Part shown: one piece after another, positions 1 to 9,507 of the stretch | Numbering within the stretch: the first letter of the stretch is position 1 | Layout: each line of letters opens with the position of its first letter | DNA from: Ophioceras dolichostomum | Lineage: Eukaryota; Ascomycota; Sordariomycetes; Magnaporthales; Ophioceraceae | DNA: 64,000 nucleotides | Assembly: GCA_003049485.1 (NCBI GenBank) | Contig: PYST01000167.1 | Coordinates: 18,892-82,891, forward strand | Direction of reading: 5' to 3' | The notes under the pieces: generated by a model | Told to the model about the DNA's origin: nothing | Databases searched by the model: none | The model's input: only the letters and a program-made list of their open reading frames with translations | Made by a program: the position numbers and the translations under genes

Positions 1-858
1 GATAACAACAACATAGACGCCCTACTAGAGCGCTACCTCGCCCTCCTCAATGAGTACACAGAGCTCCGCGCCGCCCTGGGAGCGGCCCAGAGCGGCATGT
101 ACCAGAACATCGCGCGTGCAAACTTCTCGGCCGACAGGGGCGTGAGGTACGGGCCGGACCGCTTCGATGAGCGCATGCAGGCCTGTCGGCGGTTGCGTAT
201 TGAGCAGGGAGGCTCATTTAGCCTCTCTAGTAGTAGTAGTGCCCCTGGTGGCACTACTGGTGGTGCGTCATCGTCGTCGTCGTCGCCCCCACGATTCACC
301 GTCGTGTCTTATCCCCCAGTACGCACCGAACCGGGGAGGAGAGAAAAGAAGACGACGACGGATGATGATGATGATGCCGAAGGTGAAGATCGCCCCACCA
401 CCACCACCGCCACCAACTCACCTCCTCCTCCTGCTGGCGGGGAGAAGAAGGATGACTTGACGGACGAAAGCGAAGAAAGCGAAGACGAAAGCACCACCGA
501 AAACGAGATGGAGCACTCAAAGGAACAACAAGGCTCCGACGACGACGACGACAACAACAATGCAAAGACGGCCGTCTCTGCTGTCGCAGGCGACCCCCTC
601 CGCTGGTTCGGCATCCTCACGCCCATGCCCCTCCGCCTCGCCCAGAAGCAGGCCGTGCAGGCCGTCGAGGACCTCGTGCCGCGCCTGGCCGGCGTGGACG
701 CCGAGATGGCGCTCGTGGAGATCGAGGTGCGGCGCGCGAGGAAGTGGCGGGCTAAGAAGGTGGCTGCTGGTCCTCAGGCCGCCGCGAAGAAGAAGCCTGG
801 GGAAGAAGAGAAGAAGATGGAGGCAGCGGTGGCAGTGGCGGGGGCGACGACGGCGTAA
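1..858 (+). CDS. V-ATPase assembly factor Vma22 / CCDC115-like, 5' truncated by the window edge
   Basis: Reading frame 1 is open from base 1 and gives 285 residues to the stop; the true start lies upstream. The first residues (LLERYLALLNEYTELRAAL) are a heptad-like amphipathic helix. The C-terminal part carries DPLRWFGILTPMPLRLAQ, which closely resembles the C-terminal motif of human CCDC115 (a WFG-[IV]-L-x-P...LR-x-AQ pattern), followed by a second helix ending in a basic run. CCDC115/Vma22 acts with Vma12/TMEM199 and Vma21 at the ER to assemble the V-ATPase membrane sector. Between the conserved ends sits a low-complexity insert of about 120 residues with Ser, Asp and Glu tracts made of short codon repeats. 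The assignment rests on remembered family motifs and no alignment was run. Codon structure and the conserved ends make this a real gene. Confidence 0.72.
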   Translation, partial: DNNNIDALLERYLALLNEYTELRAALGAAQSGMYQNIARANFSADRGVRYGPDRFDERMQACRRLRIEQGGSFSLSSSSSAPGGTTGGASSSSSSPPRFTVVSYPPVRTEPGRREKKTTTDDDDDAEGEDRPTTTTATNSPPPPAGGEKKDDLTDESEESEDESTTENEMEHSKEQQGSDDDDDNNNAKTAVSAVAGDPLRWFGILTPMPLRLAQKQAVQAVEDLVPRLAGVDAEMALVEIEVRRARKWRAKKVAAGPQAAAKKKPGEEEKKMEAAVAVAGATTA

Positions 859-1603
859 GGGGTTTGGGTTGGGAGGGATCCCGCACGGTTTTTGTGCGTG
901 TCGATGTGTGTGCGTACTTGCGAGATTGGCTTTATGTCGGCGAAGGGTTTTGATGGGAGGTGGAATGAGTGGATGGGCTCTGGTGGCTGGTAGAGCCGAA
1001 GTAAGTCAGGTTCTCCTAGGCCAAGTGAGGCGACCTAGGCATGCATGTACGGACCTGGAGGGGCAGAAAACAAACTGAATCGATTGCGTTCGATAGATAC
1101 CATCTAATTAAGGTATTAAAAACTACGCTGCGTACTAACCTAGCAATATAATCCGTATATCCCATCCGATGTTTCGTTGTTTCTTTCCCCCCATATCCAT
1201 CTCGAACCTTCTCATCCAAGTCTAATATGATTCAGTCTCGATATCTGTATCCCAAGTTTCAAGTAGGTGCCTCGAGGTAGGTGGTAGATAAGTGAAAGCA
1301 GCAGGGGCTCTTCGCCTTTCGCAGGTGTCTAGCCACTCGTCTCACCTCTATTAGAGATAATTAATACGGCGGCAGAAAGTGAGTTTGCTAGGTAACGATT
1401 CTCCTTCAATGCAGATGATTTTGGCTCAGGAGAGAATACGACAGACGAGTCGATTAGCCACACCAGACAAGAGATCCCAAAAAGGAATGGAGGAAAAGGT
1501 GTCTTGTGTGTCCCGTCTTCTAGGGTGTTTGTATGTACTTACCTAGTAGACATATCGCATAGGTACGACCTGATCACATATCCCATACTTTAGCGATAGT
1601 GGT
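859..1603. other. Convergent intergenic region
   Basis: This is the shared 3' side of the Vma22-like gene (+) and the acid phosphatase (-). It is AT-richer than the flanking coding DNA and contains several CCTAGG/TAGGTA-type motifs (near 1016-1040, 1270 and 1540). No ORF here has coding character. It probably holds both 3' UTRs and terminators. Confidence 0.6.
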
Positions 1604-3262
1604 CTAGTATCCGGCAGGAGGATCCGGCCTCTTAGGGAAGGCGGCATCCCCCAAATTCGCCTGACACTCGGCCCTCCAGTCGCGCGGGGTGAACTTGTCC
1701 GCGACGGCCTTGAACGCCGCCAGGGTGCAGAAGGACTCGTCGCCGTCCAGGTGGTTGCCGGGGGCGCGGCAGCCGGGGACCTTCACGGCCTCGTCGTTGT
1801 ACCGCACGCGCACGAAGTAGCCGTCCAGCTTGGCTTTCTCGGCCGGTGTCAGTGAGTGGGTGGGTTTTCGCCCGATGGAAGAAGAGGGTGGCAGCGTCGA
1901 CGGCTGCTTAGAAGAAGAAGAAGAAGAAGAAGAGGATAGCCTGGACATGAGTGTGCTCCATGTACTACCACTGCCGCCCGTGCTGCCGCTGGAAGTAGTT
2001 GTAGTAACAGGAGTAGTAGTTGTAGGAGGAGGAGAAGAGAAAGAAAGATCTGGCTGGGTCTTCTTGAAAAGCTCGATGGCGATGTGGCTGGTAAAAGGGG
2101 GCCATGGCATATCGCGGTCGTCGGCGGCGCCCATGCTGACGAGGAAGCCGGCTAGGGTGGAGTCGTGACACCCAGAGAGGCCGAACTTCACCGGGTTGGC
2201 GGACGCTGTGGTGATGATATTTGTCGACTTTGCTGATGCGGAGGAGGATCTTTCCGCGGGCGGAGGCGCAGCAGCTGCCTCGGCACTGGCGACCATGCGC
2301 TGGACGATGTCCCCAGCCAGGGCGCCAGTCCCCAGTGTGCGGAACTCGAGCGACTCCCTGAATCCGGCGATTGCTGCCTCCAAGACGATCTTCTCGGTCG
2401 TGCGCATGCCCTTCTCGTCGTAGAACTCATTGGGCAGGCGGGTGTCGGGCCCGTGGGCGAGGGTGGCGTTGACGGTGTCCATGATGCCGTAGAGCTCCGG
2501 GTGCGAGTCGACGGCCACGCGGGGGCTGTCCTCGGGCATCCATTTGGCCCAGAGGCGGTTGAGGTACTCGAGCTCCTCGGAGTCGTTCCACCGTGCGGCA
2601 GCGCGCTCCTTGAACGCCGCTGCCAGCTCCTTCCAGCGCGGACAGAACGCCTCGTTTGGGTACAGCGTCTCGTCCTTCATCTCTCGGATGACGATGGGGG
2701 GCGGCTCGAAGGGGCTGCCGTCCGCGCCGGGGAGCCGGGTCTGTGGGGGGTAGAGGGCCAGGAAGGTCTGCTGCATTGACTCCAGGGCGCGCGGCATGTG
2801 CGTGCTGCGCAGGTACATCCCGTCGGTGGAGCGGATCGCCGGCGGCAGGAAGCCCAGGCGGTCGACGTAGAGCGACCTCAGACGTCGGCCGAGCTCGTGC
2901 GTCGAGGCGCGGCCCTCGTCGGTGAGCACGCCCATCGCACACACGCCGTCGAGCTCGCCCCTTGGGCCCGTCGCGGCCTGCGGTGCATCATGGGATTCTT
3001 CAAAGGTCTCCAGCCGCTGGATCCACTCCATAGTCGAGGTCCTGTTGCTGCTTTCACGGTCGAGGACGGGCGACTTCAGCAGCTTGGGGACGTGGCAGTA
3101 CGGCCAGAACGGCGGGAGACCGGTGTTCTGGAACCGGCCCCGCGTCGGGGTCCGCTCGCCGTGTCTCATCAGCACCTGCACCTGCAGGAGGTCGAGGCCG
3201 GCGGGGTAGAGCTTCCGCAGCTCCTCTTCCGTGTAGGGCTTTCTCGGCTGAAGGGCCGCCAT
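1604..3262 (-). CDS. Histidine acid phosphatase (histidine phosphatase clade 2, ACP6-like)
   Basis: Single exon of 552 residues. The start is placed at the ATG at 3262, because upstream in-frame sequence is basic and unconserved, while from this Met the family pattern begins within 25 residues. The catalytic motif RHGERTP is at residues 33-39, and the proton-donor HD motif appears later as GCHDSTLAG. The segments MPWPPFTSHIAIELF and the terminal PGC...FCTLAAF...W..EC pattern resemble lysophosphatidic acid phosphatase type 6 rather than secreted phytases. There is no N-terminal signal peptide, so an intracellular or mitochondrial location is more likely than secretion. A Ser/Thr-rich insert, including a nine-Ser run coded by a GAA/GAAG-type repeat on the plus strand (about 1911-1935), interrupts the C-terminal domain. 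The substrate is unknown and could be a lysophospholipid or another phosphomonoester. Confidence 0.88.
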   Translation of the reverse strand: MAALQPRKPYTEEELRKLYPAGLDLLQVQVLMRHGERTPTRGRFQNTGLPPFWPYCHVPKLLKSPVLDRESSNRTSTMEWIQRLETFEESHDAPQAATGPRGELDGVCAMGVLTDEGRASTHELGRRLRSLYVDRLGFLPPAIRSTDGMYLRSTHMPRALESMQQTFLALYPPQTRLPGADGSPFEPPPIVIREMKDETLYPNEAFCPRWKELAAAFKERAAARWNDSEELEYLNRLWAKWMPEDSPRVAVDSHPELYGIMDTVNATLAHGPDTRLPNEFYDEKGMRTTEKIVLEAAIAGFRESLEFRTLGTGALAGDIVQRMVASAEAAAAPPPAERSSSASAKSTNIITTASANPVKFGLSGCHDSTLAGFLVSMGAADDRDMPWPPFTSHIAIELFKKTQPDLSFSSPPPTTTTPVTTTTSSGSTGGSGSTWSTLMSRLSSSSSSSSSKQPSTLPPSSSIGRKPTHSLTPAEKAKLDGYFVRVRYNDEAVKVPGCRAPGNHLDGDESFCTLAAFKAVADKFTPRDWRAECQANLGDAAFPKRPDPPAGY

Positions 3263-4072
3263 TTTGATTCGTCTTTCTCTCCGCCTTCGGGTCTCCTCTC
3301 TGACATATGACTGACTGGCTGGTCGACCCAGCAAGGATGAGACCTGAAAGATAGAATAGAGGTCCAAGTTCGGAGGTAGGCGTCTTGCTTTGCGGGGATG
3401 AAGAAAGGGTTTGGTCTCTGGCGGGTGTATAGTTTTTAAAACCCACGGTCAGCTTACAGAATAGGAGCGGTGACTCGTGAGACTGAACAGCGAGTGTTGA
3501 GAAACAGTGGGAGTGATCGTATAGACAAGGCATATAAGCAGGGCGGTATTAGGGAAGAGGTAATACATAAGGGAGGTTCCTGGGTGGGTAAGTAGCAAGC
3601 AACAGGGAGTGGGAAGAGCGGGAGCGGGAGCGGTAGGGAGGTGGGTTGGGGTTAGGTCGTAGAGAGGGTGGTGGAATAGGTAGGTCTAGGTAGATGTTGA
3701 GGTAGAGGATATGAGGAGGGCCCGCTTGAAAAAGCCGTTTGGGTGAGGTGAATCACAACGGCGGGTGTAAGCATTGGTGCAGGCGCAAATCTGAGGAAAC
3801 TTGCTTCCAGCATGCATCTGGGGTTCCACGGCTTGCAAGTGACGGCAGGAGTTGCAGTTACGGGCTGCCGTGGGGCCTCAACAAGCGGAGAATTTGAGCC
3901 CAACATGAACCTTCCATATACAGTTTTTTAGAAAGTTAGGCAGCCAGCCAAAAAGCCTCCCAACCCAACATTAGCTGGGGTTGTGAGCACCAGTCTGTCG
4001 CATCCTATGGGATCATCTGGTGGGATTATCTGGTAGGATATTCCGCACGCTTAGCTCCTATCTTCGAAGTTG

Positions 4073-4325
4073 TACGGAGGTCGGTTGCAAAAATGATGAG
4101 AATTAAATACATCCGCGGTACACGACGTCTTGGTAGGTGGTAGGCACCCACGGTACGTACCTAGGTACCTAGGAGGTAGTTCTCTAACCTTCTGTCTACT
4201 TATCCCGTCCCTTCAGGCGCTCTATTTAGTAATTTCCTCTATAAAATAGGGTATTAGGAAATGTTCTGTATAAATAGGCATCCCTATGTATTTTCTTCTC
4301 ATCATTTTTGCAACCGACCTCCGTA
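4073..4325. repeat. 253-bp foldback element with 40-bp inverted terminal arms
   Basis: The arm at 4073-4112 and the arm at 4286-4325 are reverse complements at 38 of 40 positions, with the first 30 bases perfect. The outer end begins TACGGAGGTCGGTTGCAAAA. The 173-bp spacer carries no ORF and includes GGTAGGTGGTAGG and TACCTAGGTACCTAGG motifs. The size and long terminal arms fit a MITE-like or foldback transposon remnant. No clear target-site duplication is visible; only a weak AAGT similarity flanks the arms. An RNA hairpin or a local inversion-duplication are alternatives. Confidence 0.75.
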
Positions 4326-4926
4326 AGTCGGGGCCACAGAGGTTGCTGTTAGTTGTTAGTCACTGCTTGCGGCCAGCCATTAGGGTTGACTCAGTGACCC
4401 TTGGTTCTCTTCTTGAACCAGGAGAACGACCTACCAAGTCGTACGTACAGAACACAAACATTGAAGCCGAACTCCGATTCCACACCACTGCTGCTGCTGT
4501 AGCTTCCAGCCCTGTGGTGCCTGCTACCGATGCTTGCCGTGTTTGTGGAGTGGCGTTGTGGACAGATCGGGTCCGGTCCCTGTTCGGTTCTACCGATAGC
4601 GGGCAACGAATGAGCCCCACAATAGCAGCACAGGGGTCCTCCGCTTGCACGAACACCTTGACGGATGACGGCTGGGATCCCTAAAAAAAAATAAAAAAAT
4701 TGGGATGCAGCCAGCACCTCCTTACCCGTGACACGGAATGGATGGCATCAATGGTAGAATACCTCCCTCACCTTTGCAGCTAAGAATGAGCGGCTGAATC
4801 TCCCACTTTATTCACTCGTTGCTTCAATTCTGAGGCCTTTCCCACAAGCTTAGGTACTCACAACGGACCACCGTCTGCTCCCCCCCGAGTATAATCCCTC
4901 CCGTCCTCTTCTAGGAGATTCAAGCC

Positions 4927-4950
4927 ATGCGAGACAACCGGGGGAAATGA
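4927..4950 (+). promoter_or_regulatory. Seven-codon upstream ORF before the PPR gene
   Basis: An ATG at 4927 opens seven codons and stops at 4948-4950, directly before the presumed PPR start at 4954. A second ATG at 4947 begins an out-of-frame ORF of 70 codons that overlaps the PPR start. Scanning ribosomes would meet both before the main ATG if transcription starts upstream, which could damp translation. The transcription start is not visible, so this is inference. Confidence 0.35.
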
Positions 4951-4953
4951 GAG

Positions 4954-7593
4954 ATGAGAGATTCGCGCGCCGCGTGTTTGATCTGTCGAGGCCTCGCTGT
5001 AAAGCCGGGGCCTCTTGTCCGCCGAACCCCGCAATGGCTCGCGACGGCGCCCTTCTCGTCTGCGACGACGTCGTCTTCATCGCCGTCGCCGCACCCCACG
5101 ACGTCACCACGCCCCGCCCGACCACGCTCCTCACGGAGAGCGCAGGCGAAAGGTCGTGACAGTCTTGCCATCTTCGAGAGCGTCGTCAATGCGCAACGAA
5201 AAGAAAATGCGCCGTCGAACCCGCCGACGGTCCAGCCTCCCTTGGGCTTCGAGACGTACCAGAACTTGGCCGACCTAAAGGACATGCTTGCCGACCCGGC
5301 CACACCGATCACGAGCAGCTACAATCTATTCAGAGAGCGGATATACCAGGACCTCGTAGACGCACGCTACGTTCCCGAGATCTTCCGATGGGATATCTTA
5401 CGGCTCCTGGGCGAGGTGTACGAGGCGCGTGGGCGAGACTGGAACTCGACCGAGCTGCCCTCGCTGTCGGAGTTGACGCTGGTGGCCATCCAGCTCGACG
5501 TGGTCCGGAGGTCGGGGGGCGCCCCCTGGAGGCATTTGGTGCAGAGCCTGGTGTTGCACCTGTCCAAGGTGGTCTCGCCCGAGGCTCATGACTCCATCCA
5601 GAGCTTCGAGGCCAGCGGCATCGCCAACAAGACCCGCCTGGTCCAGGAACTGATCGAGGCCTGGAGACTGGTCAGCCTGCCCCGTGCGCTAGTAGCGAAG
5701 CTAGGGGGCTTCGGGAAGACCACCGACCTCGAGGGCGAGTTTCGGCTGCCGTCGTTCGAGCACTGGAATCCCCTAGGCATAACCAACGCCAGGGGGCTTT
5801 GGGGCCGGCTGGACGACGGAATGAAGCTTCTGCTCCCGGAGCTTCCAGACCCGCTGTTGAGGCGCTACGCGGGCACGTTGTTGGTTTCGTTCGTGGTGCT
5901 TAACGACGATGCCGTGACTACATCAGAGGTTCGAGCCTCGGCGGCTCCGCTCCTGGCGCCGGTTTCCCGGGTGCTCACCAGCGTCAACCTCTCAGCCATG
6001 GTCAAAAGCATGGACGTGCTGCCCGAGCTGGTCCCCTACCTCGGGGAGAACTGGCAGACAGTGCGAGAGCGGGTCATGGGATTGACTGGGGCAACCTATT
6101 CGAAAAAGCAGCTGGACATGACTGGCGTGAAAACCCGGTCGGATGCCGAGATTGCTAAAGAGATAAGCCACGCCCTCCATAATAACAGCACGCGTCGACT
6201 CGAGCTCGCATGGGTGGGGTTTGTTGGAGAGGAGAAACCCCCGTCCGACCTACTACTTAAGCGACTCCGAGGCGCCGCCGGTATATTCCGTGAGTTTATC
6301 TCGGCATTCGCGGCGCTGAGGCTCCCAAACCGCTCCGCGGATGTCATGGAATACATGTCCTCCATCGGCATCCGACCGTCCGCCAAGGAATACACCGCCA
6401 TGCTGCACGGCTTCAAGCTCGTCCGCTCCGTAAGTGGCCTCCGCTCGACATGGGATCGCGTCATCGCCTCCGGAGTAAAGCCGGACGTGCCTCTCTGGGC
6501 CGCGCTTGTGTCTGGCCTTATCGAGTGCGGCAGGCCCGATGGCGCCCTGAGAGCGCTGCACCAGATGGACCAGATCTGGACCGAAAACCCGAAATCCCCC
6601 ATGGCCGTGAAACCCACCGTCGCAGTCGTCAACGCGGCGTTGGCAGGCGTCCTGCGCATCAACGGCCAGGGCACCGCGAAGAAGCTGCTCGAATGGGCGG
6701 CGCGGCGAGACATCTCCCCGGACCTGTCGACGTACAACATCCTCCTCCGCACGCTCGTGCGCGAGTGCTCCCCGGACGTCGACGTGGTGCTCGCCATGAT
6801 GGAGGCGGACCGCATCGAGCCTGACGCCACCACCCTCACGATCCTCGTCGACGGCATGGGGCCCTACATCCAGTCCCTCGCCGCGGCCGACCAGGTCGCC
6901 ACGGTCAAGCGCCTGCTCGGCATCCTGCCCAACCCGGCGCTGCGCCGGAACCACTTGACGTACGCCAAGCTGGTGCACGTCATCGTCCAGAACGGCGGCA
7001 GCGACGACGCCGTGTCGGCCATGGTCAACACCGTCCTGTCGCGCCTCCAAGGGCTCGGAGCGGGCCTCACCGCGCCCGTCCTCTCCATCCTGGTCGAGCA
7101 CTACCTGTCGCGCAGCACACCCAAGGTCGACGCCGTGCTCGCCCTGCTCGAGAACCACCGCATGTTCGACGAGAACGCGCGCGTGGCCGACGCCATCTTC
7201 TGGGAGCGCGTCATATCGGGGCTCCTGAACGCGCGCAGGGGGGAGCCCGAGGTCGCGTTCGGCGTCTTCGCACGCCTGCCACACTCCAGCTCGGTCGTGC
7301 CCCTCAAGGTGCTCGACCAGCTGCTCGACGCCCTCTGGCAGACGGGCCGCCGCGACGCCGCCGCCAGGCTGGTCGAGATGGTCAGGGCCGACCGCGCGCA
7401 CGCGGCCGCCGTCGAGGGCGTGGCCGACACACCAGGTTCTGAGGGAGGTGAGGGAGGTGACGGCGGCGGGGATGATGGTGGTGTCTTGGACGGCCCGCAG
7501 AAGCGTGACCTCCGCTTCTGGAGCCACAGGTTCTGGGACACTGCTGCCAACTACGGCCTTCACTCTGATGACATGCGCAAGCCAGCGAGATGA
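4954..7593 (+). CDS. Mitochondrial pentatricopeptide repeat (PPR) protein
   Basis: Single exon of 879 residues. The N-terminus is rich in Arg, Ser and Ala with almost no acid residues for about 60 positions (for example RRTPQWLATAPFSSATT), typical of a mitochondrial presequence and the reason for choosing the ATG at 4954. PPR-type 35-residue helical repeats occur in the second half, for example GIRPSAKEYTAMLHGFKLV, VKPDVPLWAALVSGLIECG, ISPDLSTYNILLRTLVREC and IEPDATTLTILVDGM. Such proteins bind organellar RNA and act in processing, stability or translation. A Gly/Glu/Asp-rich linker near residue 830 precedes a conserved-looking C-terminal tail. I could not assign it to a named fungal PPR protein. 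A large antisense ORF (6253-7599) is a shadow of high GC3. Confidence 0.85.
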   Translation: MRDSRAACLICRGLAVKPGPLVRRTPQWLATAPFSSATTSSSSPSPHPTTSPRPARPRSSRRAQAKGRDSLAIFESVVNAQRKENAPSNPPTVQPPLGFETYQNLADLKDMLADPATPITSSYNLFRERIYQDLVDARYVPEIFRWDILRLLGEVYEARGRDWNSTELPSLSELTLVAIQLDVVRRSGGAPWRHLVQSLVLHLSKVVSPEAHDSIQSFEASGIANKTRLVQELIEAWRLVSLPRALVAKLGGFGKTTDLEGEFRLPSFEHWNPLGITNARGLWGRLDDGMKLLLPELPDPLLRRYAGTLLVSFVVLNDDAVTTSEVRASAAPLLAPVSRVLTSVNLSAMVKSMDVLPELVPYLGENWQTVRERVMGLTGATYSKKQLDMTGVKTRSDAEIAKEISHALHNNSTRRLELAWVGFVGEEKPPSDLLLKRLRGAAGIFREFISAFAALRLPNRSADVMEYMSSIGIRPSAKEYTAMLHGFKLVRSVSGLRSTWDRVIASGVKPDVPLWAALVSGLIECGRPDGALRALHQMDQIWTENPKSPMAVKPTVAVVNAALAGVLRINGQGTAKKLLEWAARRDISPDLSTYNILLRTLVRECSPDVDVVLAMMEADRIEPDATTLTILVDGMGPYIQSLAAADQVATVKRLLGILPNPALRRNHLTYAKLVHVIVQNGGSDDAVSAMVNTVLSRLQGLGAGLTAPVLSILVEHYLSRSTPKVDAVLALLENHRMFDENARVADAIFWERVISGLLNARRGEPEVAFGVFARLPHSSSVVPLKVLDQLLDALWQTGRRDAAARLVEMVRADRAHAAAVEGVADTPGSEGGEGGDGGGDDGGVLDGPQKRDLRFWSHRFWDTAANYGLHSDDMRKPAR

Positions 7594-8044
7594 AGGCAAG
7601 GGGCTTGGCAGTGGGTAGTAGCATCATGTAACATAGGTGATGATGTATAACGTAAGATGAGTAGCATATTGTTTATGTACATATAAACCATTCTGATCAT
7701 GTAGTGTTCATAAAGAAAGCCAACTCTCCTGTTTGGACGTCTGGCAGAGGCAAAAATATGGAATTTGCTGCCACTCCAGCCCAGAGTGTCTAGTTTCCTG
7801 TGCCCGAACACAAAATCACATTAGGGGGGGCAAGGCTCTGTCTTTCCCCTTTCCTAAACTCCTCGTTAAGCCCCCAACCAAAACCCTTTCCCGCTTCAAC
7901 CAAGGCCAGCAACCAGCAGCCCCTAGAAACCCGGAATTCAGTCCGAAAACGTAAATTACGGAAATTGCGTTGCATCGCAGAAGAAAAACCAAGAACACCA
8001 CCAAGACGATTAAGCACAAGAAACGTTGGTATCCTTATTATACC
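7594..8044. other. Convergent intergenic region
   Basis: This holds the 3' flanks of the PPR gene (+) and Mis12 (-). It is AT-rich just after the PPR stop (7620-7720) and pyrimidine-rich near 7840-7900. I see no gene in it. Confidence 0.55.
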
Positions 8045-9507
8045 TTATCCACTCATCCTCTCATCCCCATCGTCATCCTCATCACCACCGACCCCTTCCT
8101 CTTCCCCTCTTCCTTCTCCTTCTCCTCCTCCCCCTCCTCCTTGGCCACCACCACCAATAGCAGCAGCAACCCTCTCCAACCCCTCCACCTCCCCGGGGTT
8201 AAGACTCCTCCCAGGCCCCTGCCACTCGCCGTCGCGCACCTCGCCGTTCCGCCCCAGCTCCAGCCCGCGCACGTTCTCGAGGTGTTTCCTCGCTGCGCCC
8301 TCGACGTACTCGAGCCGCTCGGTGCGCCAGCTCGTCGTTGTCGGCTGGCGCTGCCGTGGGTTGCTGCTGCTACTGCTACCACCACCCTGCTCCTCCGTGG
8401 AGCCGGAAGTTCCCGCCGTCGTGTCTTGTAGGTCGGGCAGCATGGTGCGCAGAGAGGTCGAGAGGGCGCGGAGGGCTTGGAGCTGCGAGAGCGTGAAGGC
8501 TGTTGTGGTTGTTAGGGGGGTGGAGGCGTCGCTTTCGGTGAGGTCGCCGCGGTTGCGGAGGAAGGCGAGGGAGGAGGCGGTGGAGGAGGTGGGTTGAGGT
8601 GGTGGTGGTGGGGCGGGGTTTCCGTCCTCTGTTTTTGGTTGCGCGTCGGCAGTGGTGCTGTTGCTGCTGTTGCTGTCACCGAGAATTACACCGCGAAGCT
8701 CGGCTAGCAGTGCGGCGTTGCGCGCGCGCTCCGCGTGCAGCATCACGTTGAGCTTCTGGCTGGCCTGGAGACGGCGGCGGAGGCGCGATACAGACTCTAC
8801 GGTTGGGACGTCGAGGCCCCTTCCGCCGGCGCCTTCAGCATTGTCTGCACCTGCGTCTGCATCTTCGCTGCCATCCCCTGGAGTATTACCGCCATCCACT
8901 CCCTCCCCCTCCCCCTCCCCCTTCCTCCTCTTTTTCTTCGCGGCGGCGGTGACGGCCGAGAAGTCCAGCCCTTCGTAGTGCGAGAGGCGTATCCAGTCCC
9001 GGTCGTCCGGGCGGACCGTGAGGATGTTGCGCATCACCCAGAGTTCGAACAGGTCGAAGTTCCGGTCGATGCTGGCGCAGAGGAGCGTCTCGAGCTGGTG
9101 CGTGCCATTTTCCACCTCGTGCCGGTGCGCTTCTTCTGGCGACGGTGCTGCTGGTGGTTGTTGTTCGGCTGTTGCTGAGGAGGATTTCGACTTTGGTGGT
9201 GGTGGTGGTGGTGCGCGGAAACCGAGGCTCGCTGGTGGGACGCTGAGGAGGCCCTTTTCCACGCTGTTGAGCGCCTGCTCCGCTAGGATGTTGATGCTGT
9301 TGATCACGTCGTCTAGTAGGCTCTGCGATGGCGCGGTCCCGATTATGCAAATTCGTCAGTTATTTAGGGGCGCTTGATTATGCAGTAAGTTTGTTCAACG
9401 GTGATGATGATGATGCCGAATGATGCGGAGGCGCGTCTACTCACTACAGGGGGGTAACCAAAATGCTCAGCTAGGAGCTGGGTTTCTGAATTGGCTGTCT
9501 CGGCCAT
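8045..9507 (-). CDS. MTW1: Kinetochore protein Mis12/Mtw1
   Basis: Two exons: 9445-9507 and 8045-9322, giving 446 residues. The 122-bp intron (9323-9444) has a GTGAGT donor and CAG acceptor in phase 0. Joining gives LLAEHFGYPPVSLLDDVINS, the hallmark N-terminus of fungal Mis12. It continues into INILAEQALNSVEKGLLS and then HQLETLLCASIDRNFDLFEL and RNILTVRPDDRDWIRLSHYE, all typical of the family. Mis12/Mtw1 is the core of the MIND complex linking the CENP-A/CENP-C inner kinetochore to Ndc80. The protein is longer than yeast Mtw1 (about 290 residues) because of a Pro/Ser insert after residue 45, Ser/Thr-rich spacers and a Gly/Glu/Asp tail. The CENP-A gene lies 11 kb away. Confidence 0.93.

Larger units (their letters stand above)
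3263..4953. other. Divergent intergenic region with a foldback element
   Basis: This 1.7-kb interval separates the divergent acid phosphatase and PPR genes and should contain both promoters. It includes a G-rich purine stretch at 3600-3660, the inverted-repeat element listed separately, and TACCTAGGTA-like motifs around 4150-4175. ORFs up to about 130 codons occur but lack coding character. Confidence 0.6.

Noticed and set aside
6253..7599. 448-codon antisense ORF opposite the PPR gene
   Set aside because: It shows the same shadow effect, with no family resemblance, while the sense strand has PPR repeats.
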